Assembly (NCBI GenBank): GCA_963576475.1
Contig: OY754979.1
Span: 27,850,034 to 27,914,033 of the forward strand
Length of the DNA: 64,000 nt
Source: Molanna angustata
Taxonomy: Eukaryota > Arthropoda > Insecta > Trichoptera > Molannidae
Direction of reading: 5' to 3'
Both the position numbers and the translations under genes were made by a program. Shown in pieces: positions 13,701 through 28,700 of this stretch. The notes under the pieces are model-generated. The model worked only from the letters and a program-made list of their open reading frames with translations. It made no database searches and had not been told where the DNA came from. The first letter of the stretch is position 1. Each line of letters begins with the position of its first letter.

Positions 13701-16700
13701 TTATTATGTCCTCTGACGACGTCTTTCAACCAGCCACACGAAGAAGTAGCGTAGCATTCCTTCTCACTTCGTCATTATTCTTTTAGGAACGCATGATTCA
13801 GGCATTCGCCGTGTCCAGTCCATCTCAATCTTAACAACATTTAAATGTCTCGAAATGTTTGGGGCCTGATATACAATATATTGTATAGTTCATCGTTGGT
13901 TCGAATGCGTTATTGATCACCATCGCTCACCGGTTCACAGATTCAACGCAGCACTTACCTTTCAATGATGTCCAGCATCTCTACCATCCTTGCAGTCAAT
14001 GTAAGCATCTCACACCCATACGCTAACAATTTACACATTCCATACAGGTAAAAAATATATGAAATCAAATTTAATATTTGTGGACACGAGCCAAAAAAGG
14101 CCATGAAATCGTATTTTGGTACATTTTTTTGTTTAACGTTTCTCAACAGACGAAAAACAGGAAGTTCTGATTTCGTCGTAATATCTTTTTTATTCGCTGT
14201 CCTATTTCAATGATTCCTTTTTTCTTGAACTTTTGTATGTACCAGTGTGCAGAACTAATGTCACTATTCCACGCATAATATGTGATTTCCATAACACGTT
14301 GTTCTCAGCTGGGGTGGACATCTTCAGTGCAAAATATGAAAGGTTTCGTGGAGAAATACTGAAGGTGATGCGCTCTTAATCCCCCCCCCCCTCTCATCCC
14401 TCCTTATCTCTTTTCAGTCCCTTACCTAATTTTAATTTCTTAATTTTCATTTTCTTTTTTTTCTCTTTGTTGATATGAACTGTCTTTTGTTATTGTTGTT
14501 AACTTGTTATTGATGGAATGCTTTTATAGGCTCTGACTATGTAATGTAAATTGTTTAATAAAAACTGTAAATGAGCTGTTTGCTTCCCAAATATAAAAAA
14601 TATAAAAAAAATAATAAAGAAGTTACTTCAGGGATAGTTTCACAAAATTTTTATCAAGATTTTATGATGGGATCCATGACAAATAACTGAACATAAAATG
14701 ACACACGAGCGAATCTCTTATGCCTTGTTTACACTGGTTTAGTCAAATAGGCAAGTACAGAAGAGTAAACAGCTTGGACTTTAGCGAGTCAACTTGGTTT
14801 CCAAGCTATCTTGCAAGTTTAACGAAATATAATTGCTTTCTACTTTTTTTCGGCAAATTATACCCTTGGCAAGTTATATTCGGCGCCCGCTCATCCTGCT
14901 GCACGGCAATTGGCTCGCTACTTGTCGCGTGTAAACAGTATAGTTTTCGCCAAATATCATGAACCTGGCTTCCGGGTGCGCAGATCGCAAATTTGTGTCT
15001 TTTAGCTTCTTTGAAATACGTGCAAATCGCCCACCTTCTCGGCGAAACGGCTCGAAGTTATTTAGCGACAACTACATACATACCATCACGCCGTTTCCCT
15101 ATTTGGGGTAGGCAGAGAGAACCGAACGCCAGACTCTTCTATCTTGACATACCTGTTTTGCCTCATTTACATTCATACATCGCGTCATACATGCTCTCCT
15201 ATTGTTCTGACTTCGTATGTTCCCCTCTTTCAAAATCTCATTTATATGATCATGCCAGCTCTTTCTAGGTCGACCCTTACATCTCATTCCACTCTTTTCA
15301 GCCTTGTATACTTTCTTTGTCAGTCGTTCATCGTTCATTCTCTCTACATGTCCGAACCATCGCAAAGCATTTATCTTCATTCTACTCAAAATATCCCTTT
15401 CAATCTTACATTCTCTTCTGATATCTTGACTCCTTATCCTATCATAAATTGTTTTACCACACATTCGTCTTAGGGACCTCATTTCCACAGCGTTAATTTT
15501 ACTTTCATGCTTCTTCTGTCATGCCCATGTCTCACTTGCATACATTATGGTTGGAACGACAATAGCGTTGTGCACAGCGAGTTTTGCTGGCCTTGAAATA
15601 ATTGGGTCAGCCATTATTGTTCTTAATGCACCATTTACTCTATTTGCTGCCGTTACCCTTCTTTCTATATCCTTTTCCAATTTTCCATCACGCTGAAACA
15701 TACTTCCTAGATACACATATTCATCCACTTGTTCTAGTAGTTCATTATTAACTCGTATCTCGCATATTGTTCGTCTTTCGCTCTTCTCAAATACCATTAC
15801 TTTAGACTTAGCTCCATTCATTCTCAGTCCATTTTGGATGCATCCATCGAATACCATTTTTACCAAGTATTCTAAGTCTTTCACACTTTCAGCCATTAAT
15901 TCCTTGTCATCCGCATACATAAGATCGCATACATTCACATCATCTAGCTTCAAACCTAAATTTGCATTCTTCAGTTCTTTTACACAGTAGTCAATGTACA
16001 GATTAAAGAGCCACGGTGATAGGACGCAGCCCTGTCGTACTCCCTTGTTGATGGGGAACCAATCCGTGAGAGAGTTATCAACCCTCACACAAGCCTGGCT
16101 ACCCTCATAAAGAGACGCAATTGCTCCTATCAGCTTACTCTCCACTCCGTACACTGATAGCACGTTCCAAAGTTTTCCCGGTCGACTTTATCATAAGCCT
16201 TTTCCAGGTCTATGAAAGCACAGAAAAGCTTCTGGTTTTTTGCCAGAACCTTTTCAATTGCCATCCATCCTCTACCTCTAACAAACGCTCCTTGTGCATC
16301 CCATACCTTGCTTAGCGACAACTATACAGTGAATAAGTAGAAATTGACGAAATCGAGGACGGCGCGTATTTATCCTCGAATATATGCGATGTTGATCGTT
16401 CATCGCGATGGAAGAAATGACACTTGACTGTCTGTAGTATGAACGGTCACTGTCCACTTGCCACTTGACGTATGCAGGATAGTACTCCTTAATTTGTTTC
16501 GGAATCGGTTTTAATATTTTTTTATTTGGATTTGATGCGAGGAAAAGTTTAAAAACGTATGTTTTATATTATGTTAATGAAATGGTGGTCTATAATAAAG
16601 GTACGTGTATTATCATAATATGCGGAACAATGTGAACCTTCGCATAAAACATAATGTTGTGTACACTAAATGTATATTTTGGGCTTGTGAACTTTGTTAT

Positions 16701-19700
16701 CTGTATCGTTAATCAAATAGAGGAGGGTAACTGAGTCAAAGAGGTGATAATGAAAACCAAACTAACTATTTCATTACGAATTTCACGATAATTAAACATA
16801 ATTCAATTTTAACCCAACTCTCGTTAAATAACACGGTTACATTATTACACGATTCTGTGGTAAAATGAGAAAACGACAAACTTTATTGGAATTAAATCAG
16901 ATATCTATGCCGGCCGCCGTGGCACAGTTAGTAAGACGTTTGGCTTCTGTGCGGGCATCCTGGGTTCGAATATTGCTTCTCTGGACTGGAAACACTGATA
17001 AGTTGGAAGAAATGGCATTATTTAATTTTATTGGTCGATACAGTCTACACAATTTATAAAACAGACAATGTACATTGCATTATTAGTAGACCAGTGAAAA
17101 CTCAATGCATTATTCAATAGGATAATTAATATTGATACAAAAAATTATATACAAATAATATATAATTGATTTACCAGTATATACAAAAAAAAAAATAAGA
17201 CAGCTGATTAAATCAAAGTACCTACTAGGAAAGATAGAAGGAGACAGCTGACCTAAACGCAATGAGAGAGAGCTCGCAGATATGTCGAGTGTATTAAAGA
17301 AAGCATTGTACACCTTGCAAGCACGGTACACAAAAGCATTCTGAATGTAGTTGTTATTACAATTAGGAATTTAAAAAGTGCTAGGATATCTAGTTGTTCT
17401 GCTCGGACAGCGAAAGCAAATTTTTTCAAAAGCAAGTCTGGGGAATATACAAAATTGTTGAGCAACTTAAATAAATATATATAATATCAATATATATCAT
17501 ATCGTAATAAACTCGCACTTGCGCAGAGCGCAAGGAAGTATTTATCTAAAGGAAGTATATATCTAAATTTAATTTATACTTCCTTCTTGGATTTATGACC
17601 AAGGATGGCGGATACACTCGATTACTAGACGAGTGGTCTGTCTTCACGTAGGACGGTCATGGGTAGATTAAAAGTCCGTTAAAAGTGGTTGAAGATCTTA
17701 CAGCGGACTTTTAAACAAGGTCACTCCATCGAGTCGATGAACGACCTCTGGATCTAATACATTCCATGTTTCCTATAACGACAAGCCTCTCGAGGTCCAG
17801 AATTGAGTTTATCGACCGATAGTTATTGATAGGATTCCATATTATAGTTTTTTATCTATTGTTATTCAATTTACGAAACAACAAAACAAAACCAAGTGCT
17901 ATGTCGTATAAATGCTCTGCAAAGAGACAAATACGATGGACGGCATTTTTTAGTTAAGAGAGAAGGGCGAACTTTTCACTTTGAGGTAAATGGGTGTAGG
18001 AGTGTTGTAGCGAGTTTGGTAAAGTTTGGATAGAACACGGTAATTTCTTCGTCCCCTGCTATTATATTATGTGATCGAGCTTCTCGAGTCTTAACACATA
18101 CTGTATGTGGACATTTTTTTATCTTTCTACTAAGTAAATTTGTTTCACTATAGTGATATTGTTACCGACGAGTCAACATGGCTGCCGTTTGCGTTGACTT
18201 TTACGTGTGACATTCGCTCGCGATGTATTTTGTTTATTTGGAAATTGTCGAAACTTTCGATATACATTTATTTATATTATACATTTGCATATATAATCGT
18301 GTAAACTGTGTAAAGTACTGTAAAGCGATGCTTGGAGTAACCTCTGTTTCGAATGCTATTTTAAGCGATGTTTGGAGTAACCTGTATTTTGGATGCTATT
18401 TTAAGCGTTGGAAACCGGGCCGCGTTGAAAATATTGTCCGTGTAAAGTGCACTTTACTCTTGAAACTAAATTCCAAATCCAATTTCAATCTACACTTAGA
18501 ACCCATTAACCTGCGGTTTTAATTTCCATGACAAGCGTTCATTCTTACTATTATTATGATTAGAACCTACCTACCGCCTAATTCGGCATTTTAAGGTAGG
18601 TTCTTAGCGAATGATCGAAATTGGGATTCGATTCGAGAATCAAGAGCAACGCAGGTCAAGAGTAAGATGATCAAACGTAGAAAAAGTTGAAATACATCGA
18701 GTAGTAAAGAATAGCGACCGATATCTTCCGATCTACGAAATTATTGTGTAAATTGGTATGATAATATATAAAACTGAACGTGTCGAGGTATTAATTAGAT
18801 ATTATTCAATGTGAGAAATAGATTGTGGGAGATGTAGTAATGTCACACATCTTAAAAACAATAGACATTTTGGTGTCAGAATATATTTCAAAACTGCAGA
18901 AAACACAAATCAAATACGTATAATAATTACAATAACTCAAATTTGTATGGCGTTGTTTTATGATAACAAGATCATTCCGAGGGCGATCATGCTCGATTGT
19001 CGGCTCTGAGAAGCTCTTCTTCAGTTTCAATCCTGGGATTGGTTTGCAACAGCTATGGCTGCCTCTCTTCTTCTCCACTCCGCCCTGTCCTCAGTCAGCC
19101 TCTTCATCTCCACGTTAGCTACTACAGCACATGTCGTCGATCACCTGGTCCATGTAGCTCTTTCTTGGTCGGCCTCTATAGTTGCTGCCCTCTACCATTC
19201 CCTCCGCGATGGTTATGAGCAGACCCGGGTGCCTCATGTAATGGCCAATCCAGTTGGATCGTCGTTGAGCGATTCTTTTGAGGAGTTGCCTTGTTTCCCC
19301 GGCTCTGCTCAGCACCTCACAATTTTGGGTGTGGTCCGACCAGTGGATCTTCAACATGCGTCTGTAGCACCACATCTCGAATGCAGACAGGCGTTCTTTT
19401 TCCCTCTGGCCTACGGTCCATGTTTCACAGCCATATAGTAAGACACTCCAGACTGAGAATCAAGTCTTTAGTAATTTACCGACTATGCGCTCCACACAGG
19501 TCAGACACGATCACGGTACCCCGTCGATGTCGCAGCCCGAGCCACCACATATACACAGCCCACTCGTCATTAATTATTTTTTTGTTGCTTTGTAATCAAA
19601 CAAACTCCACACAAGACCCGCCCCTGATTACCTCCCTCCAACCCTAATGATGAGTCTTCTTTTTAACACACCGTCACATTCTGTGTTACCTGAAAATAAG

Positions 19701-22700
19701 CCCGATTAGGGAACGGTATGTTCCGAAACAATATATACCTAAATAATATTTTTTTATTACTCCCTGGGCAACTAACAGGTAGGTACAATGTCAAATATTA
19801 ATTTAACACGCACCCAATAGCAAGTTTTCTCATTCTGGAGACTTACGATATTAATCGTCGTAATTATATTTTTTCTATTGTAATTTTAATATTGGGGATT
19901 GGTCACATGGGGAGAATGAATGAGGAACGCCTGACGCCCCTAAAATGTATAGCGCGGACAGGAATGGAATGAGAGGTCGGGTACGCCCAAGAAAGGGACC
20001 ATGTGAACGATATTCTGAAAAACGTAAATGTAACAAGTGTGAGCAACAGACGAACATGTATGAGACGATGCATGAATGTGGACGAGGCGAGGGATGCGTG
20101 CCAGGATAGAAAATATGGGGTTCTGTGGGGTGGGATTTTAACATAAATCAATATGTCATCTTTGGTTTGCACTTTAATTTTCATTCATTCATTCATTCAT
20201 ACCATCACGGCATATCCCACAATGTGGGGTAACCAGCGAAAGGTGTGCATTGCCTTATAAAATGGAGCACAACATATCTGTGTATACCCACACACCAGTC
20301 TCGTCTCACCTAAAAAGGCACTATATTCAGAATGGGTGTGAACCTCATTGCTGAACTATGTGAGATATTATTGTTGCCTGTTGTATTTTCGATTACCCGG
20401 CTCTTACGGGACACTCGAAAACAATAATAGAAAAGAGTGGAAGCACTATTCTAAGCCGGTGCCTCACAGCACTTTAATGTGATAAACAATATTTTTTCAA
20501 CGTCAGATATTATGAATCATACAATAAATTACACAATTAATATGAAAATATACTTATGTAGGTCTTAGCGAATTATGCAACAAAATGTTTATATAGGTAT
20601 TATAGCAACACTTGACAATAGGAAATGACATATACCTACATAATTACAATCCAGTTATAGATATTGTAGGATATCAAAAATATTTGAATTAGATTATTAC
20701 TCAAATTGTACATTCTCAGGTGCAAATAAAGGAACACGATACATTATAATATATTCACCATTAAACAATGTGTGTAATATTATGGTTCAATAAAACAATG
20801 ACAAATGACAGATATATACATTTACAATACATATTATCATCATTCAAATGGTTTATACTGTCATATACAGATCTATCAATTCTACTAAGTAACACTTCCA
20901 TTGTAATAATTTATTGGAAATAAAAAAAACTCATGCACTTCTTTGAACATTGTATATAACAAATTGCATTGGCAATCCCTTGTTCATTTAACGGCGTCAA
21001 TATTTCAAGATTTACGCACTTTAATACAACACAAAATTAAACCAAACAATAATTAAACTTCATTAAGTTTAATGTTGTTTCGTTTACAGAGTGGAAGTTC
21101 ATAATGAAATTATTACGAATATAAACCATAGTTTTAATCCACAAACTGAGTTAAAATTAGCCTGAGCGCTTTCGATGGTTACACCATCATCCTCGGAGGC
21201 GACAAAGCCTTTTTTACTTATATAACGGGAATAATGTGTAGATTGAGTGTTTCGTCTCGATATTTTTGTTTATAAGGCGTATTCTAATTTGTTAACTGTA
21301 TATATAGCACTGTCATCAGGGGGGGGCAAGTCTGGTCAAACGGTGAAATCAAAACCCTCATGATTGCCCCATATCATGAATATAATTATCATATGAGGTT
21401 CTATAATATGTTAGGATATCAATTGACATCATATTAACTTCAGTGTCACATACAAATATGCCATTTAGATGCTAATGGAGTGCATCTCAATAAACGAACG
21501 ACTTCAGAATACATATATCTCAGATTCATCTTTGGGTTGAAAAAATTTAATCACATATAATTTACCGCAATCTTCTTTGTTGGTCCAAGATAAGCCAGCG
21601 AAATATACACATTCTGTCATTACTGTACAATATCTAATACAAACCTGCCACAATACCTCAAAAACAAATTCTCTTATATCCAATCATGGACTTTCACTCC
21701 AATCTGATGAAAATACAACACTATCCATTCCTATCCATAATACAGAAATTTTTAGCTCGTCGTTCGAAGTACATTTAGCAAGATTATGGAATAGCCTAAG
21801 TCCGGATATAAAATGCATACAACCGAAATGAAAATGTTAAGATTGTCCGCGAGGGTCACTAAAATGGACAAAATTAGAAATGAATATATTCGTGGAAGCT
21901 TTGGGGTCGCGCCCATCCCGGAGAAAATGAAAGAAACCAGACTCCGATGATATGGGTATGTATATAGAAGGGGAGACGATAACGTGGTCAGGGTGGCCCT
22001 AAATATTCCCACACCACCCAAAGCTAGAGGCTGTCCAAAGGCCACCTGGTGGAAGGTTATTGAGAGAGAGAGCTGAGATAGAACCAGCTGACCAGTGAGA
22101 TGACACAGGACAGAAAGACGTGGAGACTGCGTACCAGGAGGGCCAACCCCAGATGAACTGGGAAGAGGGTCAGCCATAAAAGAATAAGATGAACACCTGA
22201 TCCCGATTTCCTCTCCTTGTCCTTACCCTATCCTTTTTTTGCTATGAAGTAATTGTTATCTTAGTGGAATAAATATTTTATTTGTTCTTTTTTTGCTTTC
22301 AATCGTTTGTTGATGTACATTCACAATTCACAATTTTGTCATACTTTGAAATCTAGTTTGTTGGAAAAAAATTAGTTATGGCAATGAACCCGCCAGTGTG
22401 CAATATATATTTTTTATATTTTGTACAAAAAGATAAATCAATATAACGACACTTCAATAATTATCACATGTTTCGAAATGAGTGAATCGAAATATAATAT
22501 AAATATGTACGGAATAAAACAGTTTTTCGAGATATAAAACAAATAAATACAACACTATTCTGGTTCGATAGCTGATAAACTAGAAAAAAATATTTATAAT
22601 TCGCTCTATTTTAAACACATGCATAATACAATATATATTTCATATTATAATTATTTTTATTTCTATAATATCGAGGATAAAAAAAACGGAGTTTAAAGAA

Positions 22701-25700
22701 CGTCTTCATCTTTTCTTAAAATACCACTGTTCTTAATATACTACCGAAACTTAATTTTGGGAAAGGGTAAACCAAATAATACCTGACGTATATTATATCT
22801 ACATACAAAAAAACTAATACGGATGTATGCAAGGTCGTAAATGACGATGAATCTAATGGCTACCAATGATGCATTATTTGATTATTCATCCAAATTCTTA
22901 TTATAAGGAAAAACTTTCTCATTAAAATCCCAACAGTCAACAAACTCAATTATCTGCTCTAAACAGCAGCGTGTTCCAAGAAAACCTTAACCTCAAAAAA
23001 AAAAAAAACTAGAGACATGATCTGAAATAAACTTGGAGGATGTGCGCCATTAATGTTAGTGATCGCTCTTAGCTAGGTTGTGGCCATCGGGGCCTAGCCA
23101 GTAAAGTTGGGGGTGGCCGCAGCCCAACCCTAGGATTCTGGTCAAAAGGTCGGTGCCCCCTTCAATTCTTACCTATGGAAGAGCAGGGCAGACGCCTTAA
23201 TGTCTCGCTCGACGGTGACTCGTCACATGCGGCGAGGATCAAACCTGCATCATTCACTGGCCGTGGAATGGAAGAAGTGAAAGTACTGTCTACGTGGTGT
23301 GGTTCCTGTAAATCGCCAACAGGAGTACTAAGGGGTGGAGGAACTCCCCGGCATGACTGGTGGGCACGACCCACTCGGCGGTGATCCGCCATGCTGATGA
23401 GACAGGTGAAGCCGACGCTACGCTTGGCGTGGTAATCGAAGAACTGAAATTACTACAGGCGCGGTGAAGGTTCCCCGTCGAATCACGTGTTACCGCGGCA
23501 CTGTTAGGTGGGAAACCCTCGCCATGATTGACGGGCCTTCGCGTTTGTGGTTGTATTCTTAGTGGTAGTGGTATGAAATATGCTTGATGGTAGTTCTTGT
23601 TTATTCCGACGAGCAGTTCTTGTTTATTCGGGGTAGGAGACTGCGAAATACTGTTAATGGTCGCTCTTAGCTGAATATCTATACAAAATAAAAATACCTA
23701 AAATATCCATCTTACAAGATCTAATAAACGTCAAAAAATAATTTAGTGGCATTTTTATTGATATTTACTTCCCTATTGAATATATATTATATAGAAATGA
23801 AAAAGTTAAGTCTGTCATCTGGGAGTGGTTTCGTTTACCAGTCCTTTTTGTGCTCTGATACCATTTATCTGATTACAATGAAACCTGTAGATTTGTTCAG
23901 TGCACACCTGGAAATATTCTTAAAAAAATGCATATTTCAGTAACAGTAAGTAAATATTTCACAAACGGACGGATTCTATAGGTTCAAATGATGGGTCGAT
24001 GGCAGAGCGGTTAGCGCGCTGGGCTAGTAATCCAGTGGTCGCGAGTTCGAATCCTGCCTCGACCGATTTCGTTCACCTATAGCACAAGCATTTATTTGCT
24101 TATTTTAGGGAACGTAGGAAGATGTATATGTACTTGTTTAACAAGGACATATTCATTTTTTATTTAAAAAAAATAACATACATATACAAATTATATTGAA
24201 ATAATGTTAAAATCTGCAAATTTCATTAAAGAGGATGCGCACTGGTAAACGCAACCACTCCCAGGTGCCAGACTTACCTTTTTCATACCTATATTCAATA
24301 AGAAAAATCGAAAAACCAGCCTTTAAAAAATGATTAATTGAAAACGTTGCTATCTCTCGGACTAATATAAGCTGCTATCTGTATTTTGTCCCTCCCAAGT
24401 TACCCGCACTCCGTTACCTGGTATTCGATATCGTTAACGTGTCCGTAAACATAAACAAATATTTGTTTTTACGATAATTGAATTAATCATTTTTCAATGT
24501 AATATAATCATGGCCGATATAACAATGGCACAATCAACGTTAATTGACAATTAATTTCTATATAGTTTAACTTGGTTAATCGGTAATCAATGAAATTGGT
24601 GTTCAATGAAATAATGGGCACGCAATCAACGGTGATTGGCGATGGAAGTGAGAAAAATTGGTTAGAAATTTTTGAGGTATCAATCGAGTAAGGGGCATAT
24701 TAACCTAAACATCCCAATTTCAAATCAAATTCCTCAAATATGTTAAACAGTGTGTTTCTAGAAAAAATAGCATAAGTGTATTCAATATTAATTTCTCTAG
24801 TGAATATTCGTCACACAATTTGATATTAAAAACATCCTTTTATACTTACAGCATTTTTTTTAATTACTCCAAAAATGTAGGTCGTAGAGAAATAAATCTT
24901 GTATATGCTAAAAGAGTGCATAATACGATATTTGTCGCTTCACAGAGCCAGACTGAAAATACGATTAAAAACTGTCTTTACCTGGAATCGAACCCGGGAC
25001 CGTCGACTCAGCAGTCAGATATCTAACCAACGATGCTACAAAACTCAATGTTATGCATACTAAATATTGGAATTTTATTTACAAATGGACCAATTCTTCA
25101 CATGATACCGAAATAATTCCAAGAAATTTACAGACCTATTATTGAGTTAACAGAAATAATTTAAATCTGTTTTTATTTAGAAATTTTAAAATATCTCAAT
25201 AGAGGCGAAAATGGGAATATATATTTTTATAGAAAAACCGGGAAATCAGGCACTCATTATACAGGACTTACGACCTGATTTCTAATTATAGATAGCACAC
25301 GGAGCAACGACGACGATGATGATATAAATAATGTAAAATAACAACAAATGATATGATATAGAATCAATCCTTTTTAGTATCTGTGAGTTATGACAGTAAT
25401 TTAACCTCATTTTATACCGCCCACATGGTCTCTGTCACATTGTCATTAAGAGAAATAACTTCAGAATAATAAATAGAAAATAAAACATATCCAAAGATAA
25501 TTATTAGTGACGAACGAAACCAGTCGTGGTCTTCCATCAAAGACAATTGAGGCCAATTTCTTCAAAGGTACCTACATTAAATCAAACGTCAAGCAAGGCT
25601 GTGTTTCTCGAACAATGATTAAGGGGGCATATAAAGCTAAACACCCCAATTTCAAATCAAATTCCTCAAATATGTTAAACAGAATATTTCTAGAAAAAAT

Positions 25701-28700
25701 AGCATAAGTGTATTCAACATTTCTCTAGTGAATGTTCGTCACACAATTTTAAAATTCAACCTTAATTCCCCTAAAAATATATTAAAATTATCCTTTTTAC
25801 AGCATTTTTTTTAAATTACTCCAAAACTATGTGTCGTACAGAAATAAATCTTGTATATGCTAAAAGAAAGCGTAAAATCAAAGTGAATGACCGATAAAGT
25901 TTTTTCATTTCAACTAAGGTTTGTTTGTAAAATGCAAAAAAATCTACAAATTTTGGGTTTCCGATAATTTAAATCACGTATAAACCTTTTTTAACGCACG
26001 CGATAGTTACCCTTACTAACGCGTTACTTCATAGTGCATTAGGCGGTTTTAATATATCATGTTTTCATTCACTAGATTTAACGTTATATGTCCTCTTAAA
26101 AGGGCATATAAACGTAAACACCACATTTGAAATCAAATTTCTCAAATATGTTGAACAATGTTTAAAAAAAATATCGTAAGTATTTTCAACATTTCTCTAG
26201 TGAATGTTCACACAATTATAAAATTCTGCATAAATTCACCAAAAAAAATGTTAAAAATAACCTTTTTTACAGATTTTTTTTATTTACTCCATGACAAAGT
26301 GAATGATCGTGATAGTTTTTTTTTTTTAATTCAAGTCTTTTCCGGCGCCGGGTAACCGGCAGCGAAGTGTATGGGCATGCATGCCGGTGCGTGTGAATGC
26401 TACCATGCGTGCCCGCATACACTTCGCTGCCATTTACCCGGTGCCGGCTACCCGGCAACCGGATCGTGTGAAAAGGCCCGAAAGTTTGTTCTTAAAATGA
26501 AAAAAAAAAATTTTGGGTGTTTGATAATTTTAATTCATAATAAGCATTTATGCTTAGTTTGTGGAATGTATTAGGGTGTATGTGTACTTGTTTCAAAGAT
26601 ATATTCATTCTTTTAAAAATAAATCATCATAAAATTAAGTGAATATTATTTATAAGAAATTAATCGATTAAAAAAAAATGCTATAACCTTGAATAAGAAA
26701 GCAACAGGTATGTACTAAAATTAACCCTGTTTCTATACGATTTAGGTCAATGATGTATAAAATAATAAGTCATTGATTTGGGTCGGATAAGTTACGATTC
26801 GATTAATATCTCTTATTTCTAATTGCTTCTCGGGCAAATAACAAGTAGATACTATGTCAAATATTAATCTAACATGTACCCAATAATAAGTTACCACATT
26901 CTGAAGACTAATGATATTTATCGTCTCACAGATATATACTGAACACAATTAAAAAGTGTATCTACAACGGGAACCGAACCCGGGACCTTTATCTCAGTTG
27001 TCCGGTATCTAAACAATTAATCCATGAGGGCCGACGAAGGGCGATTAAAAAAACTAAGGGAAAAAATGAATATATATATAAGGGAAAAAAAAAATAATTT
27101 TTGACAATACAAATTTATGGATTTCCGAATATATAATTAGTACTTATGACATGCAAAAAATTGGAGCAACTGCCAGAAACAGAAGGATAATGATTAGAAT
27201 TCCCACACATCGACTATTGTGTGCAGTCACGAATTTTTGTCTAGTTAAAAAATCAAAGTAGACATCTATTGTTAGTCCACGGCGGATATACCTTATGTCA
27301 GATAACAATCTGTTATTGTTAGTAGATAGATAAGTATGTCCATAATATTATATACTAGGGGGAAACAAGTAATGCACTGTGTGTGTGTGTGTGTGTGTTA
27401 TTATTCCTATCTATATTAGGACACTGTGGATATACAGTAGCAATTTCACAAATTCTTGGAGAACAAATCATAGGCTGTTGAAATACAAGTTTGGATTATT
27501 GTGCTGAATACCTAAATGGGTATTTAGTTATTGCTGACTCGATTGGAATCTGGTAAACGGTAAGTTTAACTGAACTATACATATGCTTGTTATATTAATT
27601 TGGTCAGTGAATTTAATTAAATGCCCTAGAAAGGGTGGATAATAAAATAAAATATATATACAAGGGTTGGAGTGGATAGCAGAGGTCGTTATTTAAATAA
27701 TTTATTTATAAAAATAATATTACAACTAAAATATTTTTTTATTTTTTGGATTATTGTGCTGAATACCTAAATGGGTATTTAGTTATTGCTGACTCGATTG
27801 GAATCTGGTAAACGGTAAGTTTAACTGAACTATACATATGCTTGTTATATTAATTTGGTCAGTGAATTTAATTAAATGCCCTAGAAAGGGTGGATAATAA
27901 AATAAAATATATATACAAGGGTTGGAGTGGATAGCAGAGGTCGTTATTTAAATAATTTATTTATAAAAATAATATTACAACTAAAATATTTTTTTTTTTT
28001 TAACATGTCTACGTAGGGGACGCCAGCTATTAGGATTTGGGTCCATTTTACTCCTCCGAAGAAGTGCACTACGTAGCGTTGGGAGGGGTTTGCAATCTAG
28101 AAATGAGTTTATTAATTCGGATTTTAAAAAGACCCGGGTTGTACGAAGATGGAAACACAGAATTCGGAAGATCGTTCCACAGTCGGGCTGCTGTATTAAT
28201 AAAGGAGTTCGAGAAGCGACCTGTTCGTATACGTTGAAGGTCCACTGTGAATGGATGCTGCGATTGAGTGAAGCGAGTGACTCTGTTGCGAGTGGATGGA
28301 GGAGGGACCAAAGATGCAAGTTCTTCTGAGCAATTCCCGTGGTAGTATCTATAGAATAAACTTAAAATACCGACTCTAAACCTAAATAAATAAATATTAC
28401 TTTTCCGAAGCAATTACAAGAAAAGTTTGTATAGTTAATACATTTTAAAATTCTAAAATACAAAATAATATTACACATACATATTATACACCTTTAATCA
28501 CCAGCGAAATCAGGTCCAGAAGATTAGCTTGGATTTGACATGTTGTCAGATCAGGGGAAGAAAGAGCCACAAAACGTATTCTGCAAAATAACCCTGTGGG
28601 CAAGAGACCCCTGGGAAGACCAAGGCAGAGATTGATGAACAATGTTACCCGAGATCTGAACGTGCTGAATGCTTGTGATGACTGGGAGTCCACTGCAGCT

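Noticed and set aside
15099..16321. Host gene with reverse transcriptase domain
   Set aside because: Target duplication, 5' truncation, frameshift and stop show it is a LINE copy.
18223..18522. 99-residue open frame
   Set aside because: Contains a local duplication, matches no known family and has AT-driven composition; no splice or promoter support.
23992..24066. Functional tRNA-Thr gene
   Set aside because: The cloverleaf is good, but the same head with the same non-tRNA body occurs at 32512, 37545 and 44588, so it is a SINE head.
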